Shown: one piece after another, positions 1 to 5,193 of the stretch | Layout of the letters: each line of letters starts with the position of its first letter | Numbering within the stretch: position 1 is the first letter of the stretch | Assembly: GCA_016218905.1 (NCBI GenBank) | Contig: JACRCS010000791.1 | Coordinates: 1 to 8,142, forward strand | Direction: 5' to 3' | DNA: 8,142 bases | Source: Deltaproteobacteria bacterium | Lineage (GTDB): Bacteria; Desulfobacterota_C; Deferrisomatia; Deferrisomatales; JACRMM01 | The notes under the pieces: generated by a model | Database searches by the model: none | Told to the model about the DNA's origin: nothing | The model's input: only the letters and a program-made list of their open reading frames with translations | Translations under genes and position numbers: made by a program

Positions 1-133
1 ATAAGACCAATAGAACGAACAAGACTAATGGAACGGGTTGTAGGACTGGTTTTATTGGTTTGATTTGTTTCGTTGGTTCAATGGTTGGAACCAATAAGAC
101 CAATAGAACGAACAAGACCAATAGAACGGGTTG
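1..133. repeat. 18-bp-period direct repeat array with inverted T-rich core
   Basis: A 40-bp block at 1-40 recurs at 94-133 with 2 mismatches. Each block contains two copies of a 15-bp unit, AAGACCAATAGAACG, spaced 18 bp apart (3-17, 21-35, 96-110, 114-128; the copy at 21-35 has two changes). Between the blocks, about 50-90 is T/G-rich and reads like a degraded inverted copy of the unit. TTATTGGTT at 52-60 is the exact reverse complement of AACCAATAA at 89-97, so the region can fold with a 28-nt loop. I see no gene here. Because 18 is a multiple of three, the repeat stays open in the ligase frame and reads as repeated (I)RPIER-type peptide, which is an artefact of frame and not a real N-terminus. 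This looks like a dispersed intergenic repeat of unknown function. Confidence 0.8.
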
Positions 134-140
134 AAGGAGG
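134..140 (+). promoter_or_regulatory. Ribosome binding site of the CoA ligase
   Basis: AAGGAGG lies 7 nt before the ATG at 148. It decides this start over the in-frame TTG at 73, whose extra 25 codons consist of repeat DNA. Confidence 0.85.
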
Positions 141-147
141 AAGGCCG

Positions 148-1686
148 ATGTCGCGAGAACAGCCACTGCCCAAGGTCTTCGAGACCGTCGTCCACATGCT
201 CGCCGAGGCGGCCGAGCTGTCCGGCGGGGCCCCCGCCCTGGTTTGCGAAGGGAGGAAGCTGACGTACGCCGAGTACCTCCGGTGCGTGGCCGGTTTCGCC
301 CACGAGCTGCGGGCACTGGGCGCCCGGGGCGAGAGGGTGGCGATCGTGTGCGGCAACTCCATCGAGATCGCCGTGGCGACGTTCGCGGTGCACGCGGCCG
401 GGGCCCAGACGGTCCCCCTCAATCCCATCTACACGGCCCGCGAGCTGCGAAACATCCTCAAGGATGCGGAGCCGACGGTGGTCGTCTACGACCCGGACGT
501 GGCCGCGACCCTGGAACCGGTGATCGCCGAGTTGAGGATCCCTCACGGTATCAAGGTCGGGCGAAACGGGGGGCGCCTGCTGGACGTCTGGCGGGACGAC
601 GGGAGCGTCTCTTTGCCGCAGCCTCTGCCGTCTCCCGAAGACCTGGCCGCGCTCCAGTACACCGGCGGTACGACGGGCATTCCCAAGGGAGTGAACCTCA
701 CCCATCGCGCCGTGGCCACCAACATCAGCCAGCGCGAGGCGTCGCTCCCCACCCGCGAGGACGCGGAGAGCATCCTGTGCATGATGCCGCTCTTCCACGT
801 CTTCGCGATCGCCATGTGCCTGCACCTCGCGGCCTACTGCCGCGGGAAGCTCGTGATCCTCCCCCGGTACCGGCCGGACTCGGTCCTCGACACGCTGGAG
901 GCGGAGCGGATCAGCGTCCTCCCGGCGGGGCCGACGGTCTTCATCGGCCTCATGGGGTACCCCGGGTTCAAGGAGCGGGACTTCTCCTCCTTGCGGGCGT
1001 GCTACTCGGGGTCGGCGCCCCTTCCGGCCGAGACGCTCAAGCTCTGGCAGGAGCTCACCGGGTGCCCGATCCTGGAGGGCTTCGGCCAGACCGAAGCCGG
1101 CCCCGTGCTCACCTACGTGCCGGAAGGCGGGGTGATCAAGCCAGGCTCGGCGGGCCCGGTCCTGCCGCAGACGGAGCTGCAGATCGTCGACGTGGAGACG
1201 GGTACGAAGGTCCTCGGGATCGGCGAGATCGGCGAAATCCGAGCCCGGGGGCCCCAGCTCATGTCGGGCTACCGCAATCGGCCGGAGGAGACCGCCGCCG
1301 CGCTCCGGGATGGTTGGCTCCACACCGGCGACGTCGGCGAGTTCGACGCCGACGGATACATCTGGATCCGGGATCGGGTGAAGGACATGGCCATCGTGGG
1401 CGGCTACAACGTGTACCCGCGCGAGATCGACGAGGTGCTCTACGCGCACCCGGACGTGAAGGAAGCCGCGGCGGTGGGCGTCCCGGACCCGTATCGGGGC
1501 GAGGTGATCAAGGCCTTCGTCGTGCCCAACGACGGTGCGGCCCTCACCGGGGAGGCGATCCTCACCCACTGCCGCTCGAATCTCGCCAAGTACAAGGTGC
1601 CGACGTCGGTCGAGATCTTGACCGAGCTGCCGAAGACCACGGTGGGGAAGATCGACAAGAAGGCGCTTCGAAGCGCCCGCGCCTGA
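148..1686 (+). CDS. Class I AMP-forming acyl-/aryl-CoA ligase (long-chain fatty acid--CoA ligase-like)
   Basis: 512-aa member of the ANL adenylating superfamily. Such enzymes activate a carboxylic acid with ATP to an acyl-AMP, then form the CoA thioester, in the cytoplasm. Visible motifs: the phosphate-binding loop YTGGTTGIPKG (171-181), PLFH (214-217), the adenine/acyl motif EGFGQTEAGP (310-319), HTGD with the ribose-binding Asp (392-395), the hinge region DRVKDM followed by GGYNVYPREIDE (409-429), and the C-terminal PKTTVGKIDK with the catalytic Lys at 501. Length is normal for the family and all core motifs are intact, so it should be active. The ATG at 148 is chosen because of its strong upstream AAGGAGG. 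A TetR gene follows after 25 nt and probably shares the transcript. Specificity is not readable: long-chain fatty acid, benzoate, cinnamate or another aryl acid are all possible. The downstream molybdoprotein and UbiD genes favour an aromatic or unsaturated acid, by inference only. Confidence 0.93.
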   Translation: MSREQPLPKVFETVVHMLAEAAELSGGAPALVCEGRKLTYAEYLRCVAGFAHELRALGARGERVAIVCGNSIEIAVATFAVHAAGAQTVPLNPIYTARELRNILKDAEPTVVVYDPDVAATLEPVIAELRIPHGIKVGRNGGRLLDVWRDDGSVSLPQPLPSPEDLAALQYTGGTTGIPKGVNLTHRAVATNISQREASLPTREDAESILCMMPLFHVFAIAMCLHLAAYCRGKLVILPRYRPDSVLDTLEAERISVLPAGPTVFIGLMGYPGFKERDFSSLRACYSGSAPLPAETLKLWQELTGCPILEGFGQTEAGPVLTYVPEGGVIKPGSAGPVLPQTELQIVDVETGTKVLGIGEIGEIRARGPQLMSGYRNRPEETAAALRDGWLHTGDVGEFDADGYIWIRDRVKDMAIVGGYNVYPREIDEVLYAHPDVKEAAAVGVPDPYRGEVIKAFVVPNDGAALTGEAILTHCRSNLAKYKVPTSVEILTELPKTTVGKIDKKALRSARA

Positions 1687-1711
1687 CGGGGTCCTGGAGG
1701 GAGAGAGAGCC

Positions 1712-2347
1712 ATGGTGCAGGTGAGAAAGCCCGAAATCCAGGATGCCATCCTGGCAGGTGCAAAGGAGCTGTTCGAGTCGAAAGGTTACAATCAGACGAC
1801 CGTGGGGCAGATAGCCGAACAGGCTTCCGTTACCACTTCGAATATCTACAACTATTTTCCGTCCAAGCTGGACATCTTCTTCGCAATATACACGCCCTGG
1901 TATGCCGAACGACTGGAAGCGCTCGACAGGGAAGTCGACGCCATCGAGGGCCCAAGGGAGAAGCTCAGAAAGGTGCTGAGCACCATTTTGAGGGACCTGC
2001 CGGTAGAGGATCACTGCTTTTCCAATAATTTGATCCAGGCGGTCTCGACCCGACCCGCGGACCGGGCGTTCTACGGGAGCAACCTGGGCATGAGCGAGAA
2101 GAAGGTCTCGGCCATCCTGCGGAGAATTCTGCCCGAATGCCGACAGTGGATCATCGACGATGACGTCTTTTCGCACTTCCTGCTGATGGCCTTCGACGGT
2201 TTCGCCATGCACGCCAGGCTCACCGGGCCGGAGCGCCGCATGGAAGAGACGATCGAGATGCTGTGCGAGTTCATCCTGGGCCCCGCCGGCGAACCGGAAG
2301 CAGTTGTCAGTCATCAGTTGTCAGTCGTCAGTAAAGGCGCCGGGTAG
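1712..2347 (+). CDS. TetR/AcrR-family transcriptional regulator
   Basis: 211-aa regulator with a typical N-terminal TetR helix-turn-helix at about residues 8-55. The helix starts IQDAILAGAKELFESKGYNQTTV, given here only as residues 9-31, and the recognition segment TTSNIYNYFPSK (41-52) matches the family's usual pattern ending in YxYFPSK. The rest, about 60-195, is helical and poorly conserved, as expected for a ligand-binding and dimer domain. GGAGGG at 1696-1701 lies 10 nt before the ATG. Oddities: base composition is visibly lower in GC than the neighbours (about 51% in 1741-1860 by my count), suggesting a separate origin. The last 13 or so residues (VSHQLSVVSKGAG) are encoded by a short intergenic repeat that has run into the 3' end, so the native stop was probably slightly upstream. 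It likely represses the adjacent ligase or molybdoprotein genes in response to an acid or acyl-CoA; this is inferred from position only, and I could not identify an operator. Confidence 0.92.
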   Translation: MVQVRKPEIQDAILAGAKELFESKGYNQTTVGQIAEQASVTTSNIYNYFPSKLDIFFAIYTPWYAERLEALDREVDAIEGPREKLRKVLSTILRDLPVEDHCFSNNLIQAVSTRPADRAFYGSNLGMSEKKVSAILRRILPECRQWIIDDDVFSHFLLMAFDGFAMHARLTGPERRMEETIEMLCEFILGPAGEPEAVVSHQLSVVSKGAG

Positions 2348-2362
2348 TTGTCAGTCATCAGT
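2302..2362. repeat. Three copies of a 17-bp TCAGT-rich repeat
   Basis: AGTTGTCAGTCATCAGT occurs at 2302-2318 and 2346-2362 exactly, and at 2316-2332 with one change (G for A). The first two copies overlap by three bases and form the 3' end of the TetR coding frame. The third starts within the TetR stop codon, which it partly supplies. Low-complexity TCAGT repeats of this kind are usually intergenic, so the repeat has probably expanded into or replaced the original gene end. Confidence 0.8.
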
Positions 2363-2364
2363 CC

Positions 2365-2452
2365 GTAGGGTGGGCTCTGCCCACCAGTTCGTGGGCTCTG
2401 CCCACCCGGTAGGAAGGCGCTGGGGCGGGATGGTGGGCAGAGCCCACCCTAC
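2365..2452. repeat. 88-bp palindromic element (REP/BIME- or MITE-like)
   Basis: A 21-bp sequence at 2365-2385, beginning GTAGGGTGGGC, is the perfect reverse complement of 2432-2452. Each end is itself a small hairpin with 7-bp arms GGTGGGC / GCCCACC and a 3-nt loop (2369-2385 and 2432-2448). A third, direct partial copy with 6-bp arms lies at 2391-2405. The whole can fold as two or three GC-rich hairpins or as one long stem. I see no coding capacity and no clear target-site duplication in the bases on either side. The structure resembles REP/BIME elements or non-autonomous palindromic elements mobilised in trans. It sits between the TetR and molybdoprotein genes and may attenuate or insulate transcription, but it lacks the T tract of an intrinsic terminator. 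Confidence 0.75.
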
Positions 2453-2476
2453 AACCGACGACCGATCACTCCGGCT

Positions 2477-2484
2477 GAGGAGGT
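2477..2484 (+). promoter_or_regulatory. Ribosome binding site of the molybdoprotein gene
   Basis: GAGGAGGT ends 6 nt before the ATG at 2491. The alternative in-frame GTG at 2485 abuts this site with no spacing, so ATG 2491 is the better start. Confidence 0.8.
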
Positions 2485-2490
2485 GTGGGG

Positions 2491-4794
2491 ATGGATTACG
2501 CGGTGGTCGGCAAGAGAGTGGCGAAGATCGACGCCGTCGCGAAGGCGACGGGGGCCGCCCGGTTCGCCACCGACACCTACCTTCCCGGCATGCTCTGGGC
2601 GAGAGTCCTCCGCAGTCCCCACCCGCACGCGCGCATCGTCTCGATCGACACGAGCAGGGCCGAGAGACTGCCGGGCGTGAGGGCCGTCATCACGGCCGAA
2701 GACGTTCCCGACGCGAGATACGGCGCCCTCGTCTTCGACATGGGCATGCTGGCCAGGGGGAAGGTCCGGTACATCGGCGAGCCGCTGGCCGCCGTGGCTG
2801 CTGTGGACAAGGCGACGGCCGCTGAAGCGATCCGGTTGATCGACGTCGCCTACGAGGAGCTCCCGGCGGTCTTCGACCCCGCCGACGCACTGCGGCCGGA
2901 CGCTCCTCGGGTGCACGAAGAGTTGAAGAGCTACGTCACGCTCTTCGAGCGCACGCCGGAGAGCATGTCGGGCAACGTGAACTATCAGGCCTCGATCCGG
3001 CAGGGGGACGTCGCGGCGGGGTTCGCCGAGTCCGATCTGATCCTGGAGGACACGTTCCGGACGTCCAAGCAGCATCCTGCCTACCTCGAACCGAACTCTA
3101 CCGTCGCGGCGTTCGATTCGGAGGGGAGGCTGGTGATCCACAACACGACGCAGCGGCCCCACGTCAATCAGGCGATCCTCTCCGCGCTCCTCGACCTCCC
3201 GACCTCTCGGATTCGAGTCATGCCCGCGTACGTCGGAGGGGGCTTCGGCGCCAAGAACCGGACCCTGAGCGAGCCCATCGCGGCCGCCCTGGCGCTCAAG
3301 GCGGGGGCGCCCGTGCGCTTCACCCTCTCGATGGAAGAGGAGTTCACCGCGTCGACGACCAGGCACCCCGCCGTCATCACGTTGAAGACCGGGGTCAAGC
3401 GAGACGGAACGCTGGTCGCCTCGGACATGCGGCTGGTGTTCGACTGCGGGGCCTACGCGCCGACCCCCAACGCGGTGTGGCTCGCCTCGGTCACGGCGAC
3501 CGGGCCGTACCGGATCCCGCACACCCGGCTGAGCGCCTATTCGGTCTACACGAACAAGATGATGTCGGGAGCGCTGCGCGGTTACGGCGGCCCGCAAGTC
3601 ACCTTCGCCAGGGAAGTCCAACTGGACCGGATCGCCGCCGAGTTGAAGATCGATCCCGTGGAGATCCGGCTGAAGAATTGCCTCCGGAGGGGCGATCACC
3701 TCCACACGGGACAGGGACTCGTCAGCGTGAACGTGGAGGAGACGATCCGGGAGGCAGCTCGACGGGCCGGCTGGGGAGAGGCAAAGAAGCCGGAGGCGAA
3801 GGGGCGCGCGCTCGGGATCTCCTGCGCGATCTTCCCCTGCGGAGGCTTCGGGACCTCGAGCGTCGTCCGGATGAACGGAGACGGCTCGGCCATCGTGACG
3901 ACCGGCGCCATGGACATGGGGCAGGGGCTCAGGACGGTCATGGCCCAGATCGCGGCGGAGGAGTTGGGGCTCACGCTCGATCGGGTGACCGTGGTGAGCG
4001 GCGATACCGACTCCACCCCCTACGACGTGGGCATCTTCGGCGATCGGGGAACCCACACGGCCGGTATGGCGGTGCGGGTCGCCGCGGCGGAGGCGCGAAA
4101 GGAGATCCTCGAGCTGGCCGCGGAGAGACTCGAAGCGGCGGTAGAGGACCTGGACCTCCGGGACAACCGGGTCGCCGTGAAGGGGAGCCCGGGACGGTCC
4201 CTCACGCTGAAGGAGGTTTTCGGAGGAGGGACGTACCGGAAGGGCGGACCGATCATCGGCAAGGCGTCCTTCAACCCCGACACGCCCCCGTACGATCCAT
4301 CGGCCGTCCAGGGGGCGGCGTCCCGCTTCTTCTCCACGTACACGTTCGCCACGGTGGTGGCCGAGGTGCAGGTCGACGAGTCCACGGGAGAAGTGGCCGT
4401 CCTCCGAGCCGTCGAGGGCAACGACTGCGGCACGGTCATCAACCCCGACGGAGTGGAAGGGCAGATCGACGGCGGAATGGCCACCGGCTTGGGCTTCGCG
4501 GTCGCGGAGGACCTCGTGATCCGCGACGGACAGGTGATGAGCACGAGCTTCCTCGACTATCGAATCCCCACCGCGGCGGACATGCCGGAGACGGAACGGT
4601 TCACGGTCGAGAACTACGACGGCAACGGACCCTTCGGGGCGAAGGGGGTCGGGAACGTCTCGGTGCTCAACCTGGCTCCCGCCGTCGCCAACGCGATCCG
4701 CTCCGCAGTCGGGGTCCGGCTCGACGAACTTCCGCTCTCTCCGGAGAAGATCCGGCAGGGTGTCGCCGAGCTGAAGGCGACCGGACCTGCCTGA
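2491..4794 (+). CDS. Xanthine dehydrogenase-family molybdopterin-binding large subunit, catalytic Glu replaced by Asn
   Basis: 767-aa protein with the domain order of molybdenum hydroxylase large subunits (CoxL/HcrA/XdhB type). An N-terminal a/b-hammerhead domain covers about residues 15-125 (GAARFATD, LRSPHPHARI, YIGEPLAAVAA), followed by the two Mo-binding domains. Cofactor motifs present: GGGFGAK (249-255), LRGYGGPQ with Arg363 (362-369), MGQG (476-479), DCGTVINP (645-652) and EGQIDGGMATGLG (656-668). The C-terminal motif reads GPFGAKGVGN (713-722). In characterised family members the residue after GxG is the catalytic base Glu; here it is Asn722 (codon AAC at 4654-4656). Length matches HcrA of 4-hydroxybenzoyl-CoA reductase (about 770 aa), but HcrA identity is not established. 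The FAD subunit and 2Fe-2S subunit that normally accompany such a protein are absent from this window. Either they are encoded elsewhere or the protein works without them. Possible roles: hydroxylation or reduction of an aromatic or N-heterocyclic substrate, or a divergent non-hydroxylase activity. Confidence 0.92.
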   Translation: MDYAVVGKRVAKIDAVAKATGAARFATDTYLPGMLWARVLRSPHPHARIVSIDTSRAERLPGVRAVITAEDVPDARYGALVFDMGMLARGKVRYIGEPLAAVAAVDKATAAEAIRLIDVAYEELPAVFDPADALRPDAPRVHEELKSYVTLFERTPESMSGNVNYQASIRQGDVAAGFAESDLILEDTFRTSKQHPAYLEPNSTVAAFDSEGRLVIHNTTQRPHVNQAILSALLDLPTSRIRVMPAYVGGGFGAKNRTLSEPIAAALALKAGAPVRFTLSMEEEFTASTTRHPAVITLKTGVKRDGTLVASDMRLVFDCGAYAPTPNAVWLASVTATGPYRIPHTRLSAYSVYTNKMMSGALRGYGGPQVTFAREVQLDRIAAELKIDPVEIRLKNCLRRGDHLHTGQGLVSVNVEETIREAARRAGWGEAKKPEAKGRALGISCAIFPCGGFGTSSVVRMNGDGSAIVTTGAMDMGQGLRTVMAQIAAEELGLTLDRVTVVSGDTDSTPYDVGIFGDRGTHTAGMAVRVAAAEARKEILELAAERLEAAVEDLDLRDNRVAVKGSPGRSLTLKEVFGGGTYRKGGPIIGKASFNPDTPPYDPSAVQGAASRFFSTYTFATVVAEVQVDESTGEVAVLRAVEGNDCGTVINPDGVEGQIDGGMATGLGFAVAEDLVIRDGQVMSTSFLDYRIPTAADMPETERFTVENYDGNGPFGAKGVGNVSVLNLAPAVANAIRSAVGVRLDELPLSPEKIRQGVAELKATGPA

Positions 4795-4816
4795 CGGCGG
4801 CCCCGGGGACGCTCCC

Positions 4817-4846
4817 AGGGCCCGGACCTCGTCCGGCGCCCTTTCT
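4817..4846 (+). terminator. Probable rho-independent terminator after the molybdoprotein gene
   Basis: Starting 22 nt after the stop, AGGGC-CCGGAC (4817-4827) pairs with GTCCGG-(C)-GCCCT (4831-4842), giving an 11-bp GC-rich stem with one bulged C and a CTC loop. It is followed by a short T-rich run, TTTCT. The tract is short, so termination may be incomplete. TCCCA at 4813-4817 can also pair with TGGGA at 4846-4850 as an outer stem. Confidence 0.55.
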
Positions 4847-4858
4847 GGGATCCCTCAG

Positions 4859-4915
4859 ATCCCATAACTCCCATACATCCTATGACTCTCATGGGAATGA
4901 TGGGAGTTGTGGGAT
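4859..4915. repeat. 16-bp hairpin repeat of the ATGGGA type
   Basis: ATCCCATAACTCCCAT (4859-4874) and ATGGGAGTTGTGGGAT (4900-4915) are reverse complements at 15 of 16 positions; the exception would be a G-U pair in RNA. The 25-nt loop contains further CCTATG/CATGGG pieces. No T tract follows, so I class it as a palindromic intergenic repeat and not as a terminator, though it would also fold strongly in a transcript. Its right arm overlaps the -35 box of the candidate promoter at 4915. Confidence 0.7.
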
Positions 4916-4944
4916 TGAGAAGAGTACCTGGGCAACTATATAAC
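4915..4944 (+). promoter_or_regulatory. Candidate distal sigma70 promoter upstream of the UbiD gene
   Basis: TTGAGA (4915-4920) is followed after 16 nt by TATATA (4937-4942), or after 18 nt by TATAAC (4939-4944). This is an A/T-rich patch in otherwise GC-rich DNA. Transcription would start near 4950 and give a leader of about 240 nt. The -35 box touches the hairpin repeat to its left. Prediction from consensus only. Confidence 0.45.
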
Positions 4945-5009
4945 GCCGGTTTGTTGCTGGACCGGCCTGAAACGACGCTTGTCGGCGGCCCCCAGCCACG
5001 CATGGGGGC
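4945..5009 (+). other. Two hairpins in the leader between tandem promoters
   Basis: GCCGGT (4945-4950) pairs with ACCGGC (4961-4966) across a 10-nt loop. GCCCCCA (4988-4994) pairs with TGGGGGC (5003-5009) across an 8-nt loop. Both lie downstream of the distal promoter and upstream of the proximal one, so only a transcript from the distal promoter would carry them. I do not recognise a known riboswitch and see no T tract. The remaining bases to 5066 show no gene. Confidence 0.4.
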
Positions 5010-5066
5010 TCGCGCCGAACTTCCTGTTTCCCTCGAGAGCTAGAAAAAGAAACATCGGTCTGGGGA

Positions 5067-5095
5067 TTGACAGCGTCGCAAAAATGAATTACACT
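5067..5095 (+). promoter_or_regulatory. Probable sigma70 promoter of the UbiD gene
   Basis: A perfect TTGACA -35 box (5067-5072), an ideal 17-nt spacer and TACACT as -10 (5090-5095, 4 of 6 to TATAAT). The spacer is A-rich. Transcription would start near 5102, giving a 5' leader of about 92 nt before the ATG at 5194. This is the best promoter match I found in the window. Confidence 0.7.
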
Positions 5096-5180
5096 CGTTT
5101 TTGACTCGACTGGGGGCCTGCTCGCGAGGTTGGCAGGAGGTCGTCGTCAGGGGGATGCCGGGTACAACCGAAACGACAGC

Positions 5181-5186
5181 AAGGAG
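5181..5186 (+). promoter_or_regulatory. Ribosome binding site of the UbiD gene
   Basis: AAGGAG lies 7 nt before ATG 5194. It favours this start over the in-frame ATG at 5155 and TTG at 5101, which lack a well-spaced site; the TTG would fall at or before the predicted transcription start. Confidence 0.75.
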
Positions 5187-5193
5187 ACTGGTG

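Noticed and set aside
1..133. CRISPR array
   Set aside because: The units are spaced 18 bp apart with nearly identical 3-nt gaps and a T-rich inverted core, with no unique spacers and no cas genes.
73..147. N-terminal extension of the ligase from TTG 73
   Set aside because: The 25 extra residues are translated repeat DNA, and an ideal AAGGAGG precedes ATG 148.
52..1749. 565-aa open frame on the minus strand opposite the ligase
   Set aside because: It is a GC-driven antisense shadow: Arg/His/Gly/Asp-rich with no recognisable domain, while the + strand frame has all ligase motifs. The same applies to minus frames at 1562-2314, 2449-4056, 5089-6348, 6355-6960 and 6680-8002.
2365..2452. TetR operator
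   Set aside because: The palindrome is GC-rich and repetitive with nested hairpins, like a dispersed element and unlike a single 15-20 bp operator; I found no other clear operator candidate.
2304..2825. 173-aa + strand frame across the repeat region
   Set aside because: It starts in the TetR 3' repeat, reads through the palindromic element and enters the molybdoprotein gene out of frame; the repeats keep it open.
2491..4794. Firm naming as HcrA, CoxL or XdhB
   Set aside because: Length and N-terminus suit several subfamilies, partner subunits are missing and the catalytic motif is atypical, so no gene symbol is justified.
4859..4915. Intrinsic terminator at the 16-bp hairpin
   Set aside because: It has a strong stem but a 25-nt loop and no T tract; the hairpin at 4817-4846 is a better terminator candidate.
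3477..4943. 488-aa second open frame on the + strand within the molybdoprotein gene
   Set aside because: It is an Arg/Gly-rich out-of-frame shadow of the real gene with no start signal. The + frames at 243-1724 and 5436-6512 are rejected for the same reason.
5101..5193. Longer UbiD start at TTG 5101 or ATG 5155
   Set aside because: The 5101 codon lies at or before the predicted transcription start, neither has a well-spaced ribosome binding site, and the family N-terminus (MREFL) starts just after ATG 5194.
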